Below, in pieces: positions 44,363 to 51,411 of a stretch of DNA of 64,000 nt; positions within the stretch are counted from its first letter, which is position 1, and each line of letters starts with the position of its first letter. A program made the translations under genes and the position numbers. The notes beneath the pieces were generated by a model that saw only the letters and a list, made by a program, of their open reading frames with translations, searched no databases and was not told where the DNA came from. Where the stretch lies: NCBI RefSeq assembly GCF_000016065.1, contig NC_009092.1, positions 4,278,001 through 4,342,000 of the forward strand, given 5' to 3'. The DNA is from Shewanella loihica PV-4. GTDB taxonomy: Bacteria; Pseudomonadota; Gammaproteobacteria; Enterobacterales; Shewanellaceae.

Positions 44363-46166
44363 GCGATTAACTCACCTTAGCTCTCTGCTGCTCGGTACCT
44401 GTCTACTCAGTGCCTGCGGCGGCTCCAATAACGATTCAGATACCCCAACCGACGGCGGCACGCCGCCTCCCACGAGTTTCGACCATAGTGTTGTCGGCAC
44501 TGTGGTGTACCAGGGCGCGGTAGCCGGCGCCGAGGTCTGTGTGGATCTCAACCAAAATGCCAGCTGCGACAGCGATGAACCCAGCGCCATTGCGGATGCC
44601 GAAGGTAAATACCAGATAGACTGGAGCAGTGACGTCGAAATGCCCATCTATGATCTGATCGCCAACTGGCAACAGGCAGCAGAAGCCAGCAGCAAGCCAG
44701 CCCTGCTCAAAGCAGCTTTTCGTCCGGAATCTCTAAACACCAATGCCTCAAGTACGGCAGCCGAATCCACTAGTACCCAGGCCGTGATCTCCATGGAGGG
44801 AGTCGGCAAGTTGGTTGCCCTGCAGGAACACGGCGGTGAGATCAACCCTATGACTCATCTGGAGTATCAGCGCGTCGCCCGCATGCGCGCCGCCGGTACC
44901 ACCTCCCTTGATATCGCAACCCAGCGCACTCTGCTCGCCGCTCTATTGCTGACTATCTACGATCGCGACGGCAATCCCTATAAACTGAGCACCGAGCAAT
45001 CCCTCGCCCCTGAATTTATCGACACCTACCGACTGCATCGTCATCTGGAAGCCTTGATCGGCGATCAGCTCAGCGATGTGCTGGCCGTGGATGACATCAT
45101 GTCAACCATCCGAGACCAGCTAAAGACCCTGGTAGAAGAGAGTGGCATGAGCACCGAGGATTATTTAGCCAGCGACCCCATGGCGGTGCGCTTCCTGGTC
45201 AACAATGCACTGATCGCCGAAGAGTATATCGAGACACCAATCGATGCGAAGATCATGTCGGACGCCGACTGGCAGGTGATCAACAGCCACTTCCTTGAGG
45301 ACGACCAGCTGCATAGCAACTTCACCCTGGCCCCCGCCACACTACGGAGCCTCTTTACCCTCACTTATGGCACGCCCGATCTCACCTTCGTAGGTTCTAT
45401 CGTCGAGGGCAAGGTCAATGGTCGGGTATTCGATGATCGCGACGGAACTGACACTCCAGAGGAGTGTTGGAACAAGGAGCTAAAACATTGGGTTATCGAA
45501 GGCGACAAAGACTATCAGCCGCCCGAAATTAAGTACGAAAACAACACACTCCAGACTGTGTACAGTGGCACCTCGGTACCCATCACAATCGAATTCACTA
45601 AATACTCAGGCACTGGTGAGGAGTGGCAGGCCATTCTCAGCACCACGCCACCGGCACTCAAGCTGGCCGAACTCAACTGGCCAAGCCAAGTGTACCGCTA
45701 CCGTGGAAAACAGGCAGATGACGTGATGTGCCGTGTACGGGGTGAGTTCGCCACCTGGCCCATGCCGAGCCATCAAGATCCAGAGCTCTTGACCACGGCG
45801 GATGTCGCTCGCCTCTTCTGGCCAGCCTTCTACCCAGACGATGTAGTGGTCGATGAAGAGAACAAAACCATCAAGCTCAACATCACGGGGGAGGTCACGA
45901 CTTATCAATGGTCGCTGAGCACCAGTCCAAGCGATGAGCCTGTTCTTCGTCTGAAGCAGATAGACCTGCCAGCCGCCTATGCCGAATTTGTGTCTGTCGA
46001 TAACTATCTGATCCAAGGCGATAAGCTCATCGAAGTCAGTATCTACGAGGCCACCGACTACAGCGGCAAGCTCGGCGATTACCTCAGCATCAGCTTCGAC
46101 GGCAATGAAGACAACTTCAACCAGCGCTTCTACAAACACCTAGAGGCGATCGTCAAGGGGCAATAG
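44361..46166 (+). CDS. large lipoprotein, unknown function
   Basis: 601 residues. Lipoprotein signal with lipobox L-S-A-C (Cys19) followed by a Gly/Ser/Asp/Thr/Pro linker. Residues about 45-90 form a Cna-B/SdrD-B-like domain: G-T-V-V-Y-Q-G-A-V-A-G-A-E-V-C-V-D-L-N-Q-N, then a D-x-D-x-D-like acidic loop and A-D-A-E-G-K-Y, typical of surface adhesin repeats and possibly calcium-binding. The remaining 500 residues match nothing I recognise. Asp after the lipid Cys is absent (Gly at +2), so outer-membrane sorting is expected. Confidence 0.6.
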   Translation: MRLTHLSSLLLGTCLLSACGGSNNDSDTPTDGGTPPPTSFDHSVVGTVVYQGAVAGAEVCVDLNQNASCDSDEPSAIADAEGKYQIDWSSDVEMPIYDLIANWQQAAEASSKPALLKAAFRPESLNTNASSTAAESTSTQAVISMEGVGKLVALQEHGGEINPMTHLEYQRVARMRAAGTTSLDIATQRTLLAALLLTIYDRDGNPYKLSTEQSLAPEFIDTYRLHRHLEALIGDQLSDVLAVDDIMSTIRDQLKTLVEESGMSTEDYLASDPMAVRFLVNNALIAEEYIETPIDAKIMSDADWQVINSHFLEDDQLHSNFTLAPATLRSLFTLTYGTPDLTFVGSIVEGKVNGRVFDDRDGTDTPEECWNKELKHWVIEGDKDYQPPEIKYENNTLQTVYSGTSVPITIEFTKYSGTGEEWQAILSTTPPALKLAELNWPSQVYRYRGKQADDVMCRVRGEFATWPMPSHQDPELLTTADVARLFWPAFYPDDVVVDEENKTIKLNITGEVTTYQWSLSTSPSDEPVLRLKQIDLPAAYAEFVSVDNYLIQGDKLIEVSIYEATDYSGKLGDYLSISFDGNEDNFNQRFYKHLEAIVKGQ

Positions 46167-46230
46167 CCTTAAGCCGGTCGCATTAGAGCTTACTGCTAAG
46201 CGAGAGCAAGCCAAGCAAGTCAGCTACATA

Positions 46231-46265
46231 AAAAGAGGATGGTGAATGCCATCCTCTTTTTATTC
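46231..46265 (+). terminator. intrinsic terminator after lipoprotein gene
   Basis: Twelve-bp perfect stem AAAAGAGGATGG / CCATCCTCTTTT, six-base loop, then further T. The 341-base gap before the symporter gene holds this and the 13-bp repeats at 46347; the rest shows no gene. Confidence 0.92.
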
Positions 46266-46346
46266 CCCAACAGCCCAGCCACAACACGCCGTTTTACCAA
46301 AAAAAGCGACTCAACTCTCCACAAAGCCCGCCGCTCGCATCCAATA

Positions 46347-46385
46347 CTTATACTCAATTCTTATGTTAAGCACTTATGTTCAGTA
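46347..46385 (+). repeat. 13-bp tandem repeat upstream of the symporter gene
   Basis: CTTATGTTAAGCA and CTTATGTTCAGTA (46360-46385) are preceded by a weaker copy CTTATACTCAATT (46347-46359). They lie 123-161 bases before the symporter start and could bind a regulator or be a chance duplication. Confidence 0.6.
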
Positions 46386-46507
46386 CTTGGGCTTTATCCT
46401 CAGGGTTAGCCTTAATTCACAGACTCTTCTCCTCGCCCGTGCTACGCTGCGCGCCTGCAAGACTATACTCATTTCAAAAGCATAACTGACGACAAGACGA
46501 GGCAAAG

Positions 46508-47734
46508 GTGAAAACCAAGACAAGTAGGCTATTAGGCAATATCGGGGTGCAGGTGGTGATCGCCATGATTATCGGCGCCGCCGTCGGTTTTATCATGGGT
46601 GAGCAGGCCAGCATGTTTGCACCGCTGGGCACCCTATTCATCCACCTGATCAAGATGCTGGTTATCCCTTTGGTGCTGGTCTCCATCATCTCGGGCGCCG
46701 CCAGCCTGGGTGACAGCCCCTCTGCGGGCAAGATAGGCATAGGCACCTTCGGCTTCTTCATCATCACCTCGGGCGTGGCCGTCGCCTTGGCACTCCTGCT
46801 GGGCTCACTGTTCCAGCCCGGTAACGGCGTCGATTTCACCGCCCACAGCGCCAGCGGCCTGATGAAGGTGACCGAAGAGCATGGCGCCCTGCCCGGCGTG
46901 ATGGACACCTTTATCGGTATGATCCCCACCAATGTGTTCGAGTCGCTGACCGGCGGCAACATCCTGCAGATCTTGGTCTTTAGCATCTTCTTCGGCATTG
47001 CCCTCACCAAGGTGAAGGGAGAAGGCAGCAAGCCGATCTTGGCGGCGCTTAACACCATAGTCGACGCCTTCGTCTGGATGATCAACTGTGTCATGGTGAT
47101 CGCGCCTATCGGCGTATTTGGCCTGATGGCCGATTCTGTGGGCACCTTCGGCTTCGACGCGCTAGAAGTGGTCTTTAAGCTGTTCGCCGTGTTTGTCCTC
47201 GGCATCTTGCTGTTTGGCTTCCTCTTCTTCCCGCTGCTGGTGCAGTTGTTCTCCAACGTCAGCGCCAAGAAGTTCATCAGTGTCATGAAGAAGCCTCAGG
47301 TGATGGCACTTTCTACGGCCTCCTCAATGGCCACCCTTCCTGTGAACATGGAGACCTGTGAGGAGGAACTGGGCGTCTCTAAACCCACTGCCTCCTTCGT
47401 GCTGCCCCTAGGCGCCACCATCAACATGAGCGGTAACGCCATCTACTACGGCCTGGTGGCCATCTTCTTTGCCCAGATGTACGGCATAGATCTCAGCCTG
47501 GGCGCCTACATGGCGATCATCTTCACCTCGACCCTGGGCGCCATAGGCCAAGCCGGCGTACCAGGCCCCTCCTTCCTGGTGGTGGCCGTGCTGTTGGCCG
47601 CGGGTATCCCCATCGACGGCCTGCCGCTACTGTTCGCCCTGGACAGGGTGTTTGACATGATCCGCACCTCACTCAACATCACTGGCGATGCAGCCTGTGC
47701 GGTGATCCTGGATAAATACACCAAGGCCGAATAA
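46508..47734 (+). CDS. dicarboxylate/amino-acid:cation symporter (DAACS family)
   Basis: 408 residues, GTG start. Family marks: hydrophobic helices throughout, the re-entrant serine loop A-S-S-M-A-T-L-P-V-N, N-M-S-G-N-A in helix 7 (usually NMDGT or NMSGT) and D-R-V-F-D-M-I-R-T-S-L-N-I-T-G-D in helix 8, which contains the substrate-carboxylate-binding Arg/Asp region. Import of dicarboxylates or Glu/Asp with sodium or protons is expected. The exact substrate is unknown. A hairpin terminator follows. Confidence 0.88.
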   Translation: MKTKTSRLLGNIGVQVVIAMIIGAAVGFIMGEQASMFAPLGTLFIHLIKMLVIPLVLVSIISGAASLGDSPSAGKIGIGTFGFFIITSGVAVALALLLGSLFQPGNGVDFTAHSASGLMKVTEEHGALPGVMDTFIGMIPTNVFESLTGGNILQILVFSIFFGIALTKVKGEGSKPILAALNTIVDAFVWMINCVMVIAPIGVFGLMADSVGTFGFDALEVVFKLFAVFVLGILLFGFLFFPLLVQLFSNVSAKKFISVMKKPQVMALSTASSMATLPVNMETCEEELGVSKPTASFVLPLGATINMSGNAIYYGLVAIFFAQMYGIDLSLGAYMAIIFTSTLGAIGQAGVPGPSFLVVAVLLAAGIPIDGLPLLFALDRVFDMIRTSLNITGDAACAVILDKYTKAE

Positions 47735-47752
47735 CGGGCTAATAATATCTTG

Positions 47753-47785
47753 GCCGGGTGCCGTTGGCATCCGGCTATCTTTTTC
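47753..47785 (+). terminator. intrinsic terminator after symporter gene
   Basis: GCCGGGTGCC / GGCATCCGGC stem with one G-T pair and a three-base loop, followed by TATCTTTTT. Beyond it, 47790-47830 has two copies of a CCA(A/G)CTATCGAC segment. Confidence 0.8.
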
Positions 47786-47944
47786 CTGCGACCAACTATC
47801 GACCTCCTGCTACCAGCTATCGACTTTCGACCATCGGCACTCGCTATCACCTGTTCAAATGCGCGTTCGCTCAATGCTTTTCTCCCCAAGCGAGTCCAGT
47901 CTCAGCGCCATTTTCTACCGCTTAAAAGTCAAACAAACCAAACT

Positions 47945-48012
47945 TTATGTAAAGCATGCTTGACCTTGATTCTTTTTTAGCCTAACTTGTTATGTAAAGG
48001 GTGTTTGACATT
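47945..48012 (+). promoter_or_regulatory. long direct repeats, candidate operators for the HTH module
   Basis: Two 23-base copies, 45 bp apart, at 47945-47967 and 47990-48012. Each starts TTATGTAAAG and ends TTGAC-n-TT, with 19 of 23 matches. A third, inverted partial copy (GTCAAACA) lies at 47928-47935. They stand immediately before the membrane-protein/HTH pair, so autoregulation by the HTH protein is likely. Confidence 0.55.
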
Positions 48013-48036
48013 TTTAGCAAACGAGAGGAACTGCAC

Positions 48037-48462
48037 ATGAAACAGATCATCGACGCCATCTGCTCCAGAGGGCTACCGTCAAGGGATATTCAAAATGCTA
48101 ACCGGGTGAACCTGCTCGCCCTGCTGTGGGCGCTGAGCCTGGGCGGCACCTCATTCCTTGCCCACCAAGGCTATCTGGCCAGCACCTGGGTCGTGGTAAG
48201 CTGCTTCATCCTCCATGGCGCCATCGGCATCTGGATGCTGTTGGCCTTCAAACGCTTCCTGCGCCAACTCGACGAGATGGAGCGCAAGATACAGCTAGAT
48301 GCCCTGGCCTTGGCCGTCGGCGTCAGCATCATAGGTTTCTCCCTCTACTCGATTCTAGATCTGGCAGACTTGCTGCCGGATCTTAAGGCGGCCTATCTGG
48401 TGGTGCTGCTGGCGCTCACCTATATGCTGGGGATCATCTTCGGGAGACTGAGCTACAGATGA
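48037..48462 (+). CDS. four-helix membrane protein paired with an HTH regulator
   Basis: 141 residues from the ATG at 48037, preceded by GAGAGG; a GTG at 48001 is also in frame. Four hydrophobic segments with a short charged loop L-D-E-M-E-R-K-I-Q in the middle. The E-R-K-I-Q motif and size resemble small DUF-type membrane proteins that accompany YgzD-like HTH genes in bacteria, but I cannot name the family. Its stop overlaps the HTH gene start (ATGA), so the two are coupled. Confidence 0.65.
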   Translation: MKQIIDAICSRGLPSRDIQNANRVNLLALLWALSLGGTSFLAHQGYLASTWVVVSCFILHGAIGIWMLLAFKRFLRQLDEMERKIQLDALALAVGVSIIGFSLYSILDLADLLPDLKAAYLVVLLALTYMLGIIFGRLSYR

Positions 48463-48656
48463 AGAACCGTCTAAAACCCCTGCGCGCCGAGCGCAACTGG
48501 ACCCAGGCCGACCTGGCGGGACTGCTGGATGTATCACGCCAGACCATCAATGCCATCGAGAAGGGCAAGTATGATCCCAGCCTGCCACTGGCCTTTAAGA
48601 TCGCCCGGCTGTTTCAACTGCCCATAGAGGCGATCTTCGAGGAAGACGAGGCCTAG
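48459..48656 (+). CDS. short XRE-family HTH regulator
   Basis: 65 residues, almost entirely one Cro/C1-type HTH: N-W-T-Q-A-D-L-A-G-L-L-D-V-S-R-Q-T-I-N-A-I-E-K-G-K-Y-D-P-S-L-P-L. This compact form with the ending I-E-A-I-F-E is the YgzD-like group commonly linked to a membrane partner. It probably represses the pair through the upstream direct repeats. Confidence 0.85.
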   Translation: MKNRLKPLRAERNWTQADLAGLLDVSRQTINAIEKGKYDPSLPLAFKIARLFQLPIEAIFEEDEA

Positions 48657-48689
48657 GCCTCAGGCCTCAGGCCTACTAATATATCCCAT

Positions 48690-48715
48690 GGCCCCTATTG
48701 ACTCAGGGGCCTTTT
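48690..48715 (+). terminator. intrinsic terminator after HTH gene
   Basis: GGCCCCT / AGGGGCC stem with an eight-base loop followed by TTTT. Just before it, GGCCT recurs four times with CA linkers (48650-48676), again spanning the stop codon of the gene. Confidence 0.75.
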
Positions 48716-48812
48716 AGATCGACACTCGCCGAAAATTGACCCGCAGAATAGCCCAAGACGTCATCCCGCCCGTAAGCCCTCTGCACCAGACATAGTAAAT
48801 TAGGACCACACC

Positions 48813-49295
48813 ATGAATCTTGATGCTTGGGTAGCTATCGATCCCTTTCGTTGGCGCGAACTCGGCTGCGCCGTGCTCTGCGGCCTCATCATAGGCCTGG
48901 AACGCCAACTCAGGGGCAAACCCGTGGGGATACGTACCTCATCGCTGATCGTGCTGGGCACCTATATCTTCATCACCGCCTCCATGGCCGTGGCCACCTC
49001 GGTATCGGATCCCTCGCGCATCATAGGCCAGGTGGTCACCGGCATTGGCTTTCTGGGGGCAGGCGTCATGCTGGCCAAGGAAGGAGTAGTTGTGGGTGTG
49101 ACCTCGGCGGCGGCAATCTGGGCGCTGGCGGCGATTGGCGTCTGCATCGCCGTGGTCGACCCCTTTGTGGGGATCAAGCTCTCCCTGCTGGTGGTCGCCA
49201 TCCTCTATGGCGTCGATCTGCTGGAGGAATACTCCTCGCTGTTCACCCGCGGGGTACACACCAAGTATCGCAACTGGCGCCGTAACGGCTATTGA
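48813..49295 (+). CDS. MgtC/SapB family membrane protein
   Basis: 160 residues, about five hydrophobic segments. The N-terminal pattern G-L-I-I-G-L-E-R-Q-L-R-G-K-P-V-G-I-R-T and G-I-G-F-L-G-A-G are family hallmarks. MgtC-like proteins affect magnesium limitation responses and ATP synthase in some bacteria; here no mgt genes are near. Its end overlaps comF by seven bases. Confidence 0.85.
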   Translation: MNLDAWVAIDPFRWRELGCAVLCGLIIGLERQLRGKPVGIRTSSLIVLGTYIFITASMAVATSVSDPSRIIGQVVTGIGFLGAGVMLAKEGVVVGVTSAAAIWALAAIGVCIAVVDPFVGIKLSLLVVAILYGVDLLEEYSSLFTRGVHTKYRNWRRNGY

Positions 49296-50047
49296 TCCAT
49301 AAGGTGGGGCGCCTCGGCGCGCGCCAGACACCACACCTGCACCTGGATGTAGCGCACCTCGAACAGCTTGGCGATCTCCTTGGCCGTGGTGCCGGTAGTC
49401 ACCACATCGTCGATCAGCGCGACACGCTGAAAATCGAACTCGTCACTTAAACGAAAGGCGCCGGCGAGATTGCGCCGTCGCTGCTTACCCGTCAGCCCCG
49501 CCTGGGGCGGCGTATCGCTGAGCCGCTCAAGGGCATCGGGTAGCACAGGCAACTCGAGGGCCCGGCCAAGCTCATGGGCGATAACAAAGGCCTGATTAAA
49601 GCCTCGCTCACGCAGTCGATGTGGATGCAAGGGCACGGGCAACAAGGCCTGAGGCAGGCTGATAACCTCCGCTTCAGCCAGCAACCGAATACGCCTCACC
49701 AGGGCCTGCACCAAGGGAGTCAGACCGGCGAGCTGTCCCTGATACTTGATAGCCGCCACAGTCTCCCCCAGCCCCTGATGATAACTGGCAGGCGCCACCA
49801 CCTTGAGGGGCTGGCTCGTCATGCAGCCGCCGCAATAGGCGGTCTGCTGAGGCATAGCTCGGCCACAGCCTAGACAAGTCGGCGATGAATAGAGCCCGGC
49901 ATCGAGGCAAGTGAGACAGATGCCTCGCTGTGGCAAGACCACCCTTTGATGGCAGATCATACAGCGATTGGGTAGACTAGCCGCCAGCAGTCGCCGCAGT
50001 TGCACAAGCCACTGCCAGCGCGATAAATGCAGATGAGTTCTATCCAT
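49289..50047 (-). CDS. ComF family phosphoribosyltransferase-like protein
   Basis: 252 residues. N-terminal zinc ribbon Cys pairs (C-M-I-C, C-L-T-C, C-L-G-C, C-G-G-C) and the PRTase motif V-A-L-I-D-D-V-V-T-T-G-T-T. E. coli relatives are GntX/YhgH, used in competence or DNA use as a nutrient. It is divergent from bioH with a 31-base gap, as in many gammaproteobacteria. Confidence 0.9.
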   Translation of the reverse strand: MDRTHLHLSRWQWLVQLRRLLAASLPNRCMICHQRVVLPQRGICLTCLDAGLYSSPTCLGCGRAMPQQTAYCGGCMTSQPLKVVAPASYHQGLGETVAAIKYQGQLAGLTPLVQALVRRIRLLAEAEVISLPQALLPVPLHPHRLRERGFNQAFVIAHELGRALELPVLPDALERLSDTPPQAGLTGKQRRRNLAGAFRLSDEFDFQRVALIDDVVTTGTTAKEIAKLFEVRYIQVQVWCLARAEAPHLMDQ

Positions 50048-50078
50048 TTAACTAACCTTACGATCCAGAGGCATCTTA

Positions 50079-50858
50079 GTGAGTCAGCAATCCTTGCATA
50101 TTGAAACTATAGGCCAAGGCCGCCCCATCGTCCTGCTGCACGGCTGGGGGGTGAATAGCGCCGTCTTTACCCCCTTGCATCACACGCTCAAAGATCATCA
50201 ACTCCTGTTAGTCGACCTGCCCGGCTTCGGCGATAGCCCGGCCATAGAGGGAGACCTGGATGCTTGGGTCGATCATCTCATGGAACAGTTGCCAGAGCGG
50301 GCTATCTGGGCCGGTTGGTCACTAGGGGGACTGGTCGCCACCCGCGCCGCCCTGCGCTATCCAGAGCGCATCAATGCCCTGCTGACCATAGCCTCCTCCC
50401 CTTGCTTCATGGCGCGGGATAACGAGGGCTGGCCGGGGATTCCACCACAAATTCTGGGGCAGTTTGGCGATCAGCTGGAGAAAGATCTCGGCAAGATGAT
50501 AGAGCGTTTCCTGGCCATCCAGGCCATGGGAAGCGAAACCGCCAAGCAGGATATCAAGCAGCTCAGGGACTTGGTGATGGCCAAGCCGCTGCCGGATGCA
50601 GACGCGCTACGCGCCGGCTTGCAGATGCTTAAGGAGGTGGACCTCAGAGACCAGCTCAATGAGATACGCGTGCCCTGGCTCAGGGTGTGGGGAAGGTTGG
50701 ACGGTCTGGTGTCACGCCGGGTACAGCCGCTGATGCCGGTTTGCGAGTCACGCTTTGTGGATTTCGTGCTGCCTAAGGCCTCCCATGCGCCCTTCTTCTC
50801 CCACAGGGATGCCTTTGTTCAAGGGGTCGAGGCCTGGCTGCAGACGCTTAAAGAATAA
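50079..50858 (+). CDS. bioH: pimeloyl-ACP methyl ester esterase
   Basis: 259 residues, GTG start with AGAGG upstream. Alpha/beta hydrolase; nucleophile elbow G-W-S-L-G-G, acid in G-R-L-D-G, His in S-H-A-P-F-F-S-H, matching BioH. It frees pimeloyl-ACP from its methyl ester so biotin synthesis can go on. Divergent comF neighbour supports the call. Confidence 0.92.
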   Translation: MSQQSLHIETIGQGRPIVLLHGWGVNSAVFTPLHHTLKDHQLLLVDLPGFGDSPAIEGDLDAWVDHLMEQLPERAIWAGWSLGGLVATRAALRYPERINALLTIASSPCFMARDNEGWPGIPPQILGQFGDQLEKDLGKMIERFLAIQAMGSETAKQDIKQLRDLVMAKPLPDADALRAGLQMLKEVDLRDQLNEIRVPWLRVWGRLDGLVSRRVQPLMPVCESRFVDFVLPKASHAPFFSHRDAFVQGVEAWLQTLKE

Positions 50859-50916
50859 TCACTTTAATTTATAACACTTTTTGGTTATTATTTAGGCAAT
50901 ACGCTGGGAGTTTTCT

Positions 50917-51411
50917 ATGTTAGTGGTGACCAACTATCCGCAAGTGCCTATCGCGACGACCAACGCCGCGACCGATAGCGCGCGGGTAGAGAGTCAGCAA
51001 CGCCCACCTATCATACCTGCGCCTCAGCTCGCCAAGAGCAACGAAGAGCGCCCCTTCAATCCTCAGAATGAGCGCGCGGCGGATCAGGCCAACATTCAGG
51101 CAAAACTCAATGAGAAGGTGCAGGCCAAGCAGCAAGGTCAAGGCCAGCATCAGCAGGAAGGTCAGCAACAACAGCAACAGGCGAAACAAGGCGCAGCCGC
51201 CATCATAAGGCCGCTGATGATGAAGCCTGCGCTGGCGCGCCGCGACATACGTAGCGCGCAGACTGAGACGCCAAGAGAGCCTCAGAAACCTAAGACCCGC
51301 TTAGAGAACCAGGCCAGCAGCTTCTATCAGAGCGTGTCGGCCCACATCGCCAGCTTCTACCAGACTCAGACCCTCCCCAAGGGAGAGCCCGAGCTATCCA
51401 CCTTTATCTGA
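50917..51411 (+). CDS. Gln-rich orphan protein
   Basis: 164 residues, GGGAG before the ATG. No signal or membrane segment. Residues about 68-92 are dominated by Gln (Q-Q-Q-Q-Q-Q run), and the C-terminal part repeats a S-F-Y-Q motif (S-S-F-Y-Q-S and A-S-F-Y-Q-T). The sequence resembles no family I know. It is likely Shewanella-specific. Its stop overlaps the convergent transferase gene by eight bases. Confidence 0.6.
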   Translation: MLVVTNYPQVPIATTNAATDSARVESQQRPPIIPAPQLAKSNEERPFNPQNERAADQANIQAKLNEKVQAKQQGQGQHQQEGQQQQQQAKQGAAAIIRPLMMKPALARRDIRSAQTETPREPQKPKTRLENQASSFYQSVSAHIASFYQTQTLPKGEPELSTFI

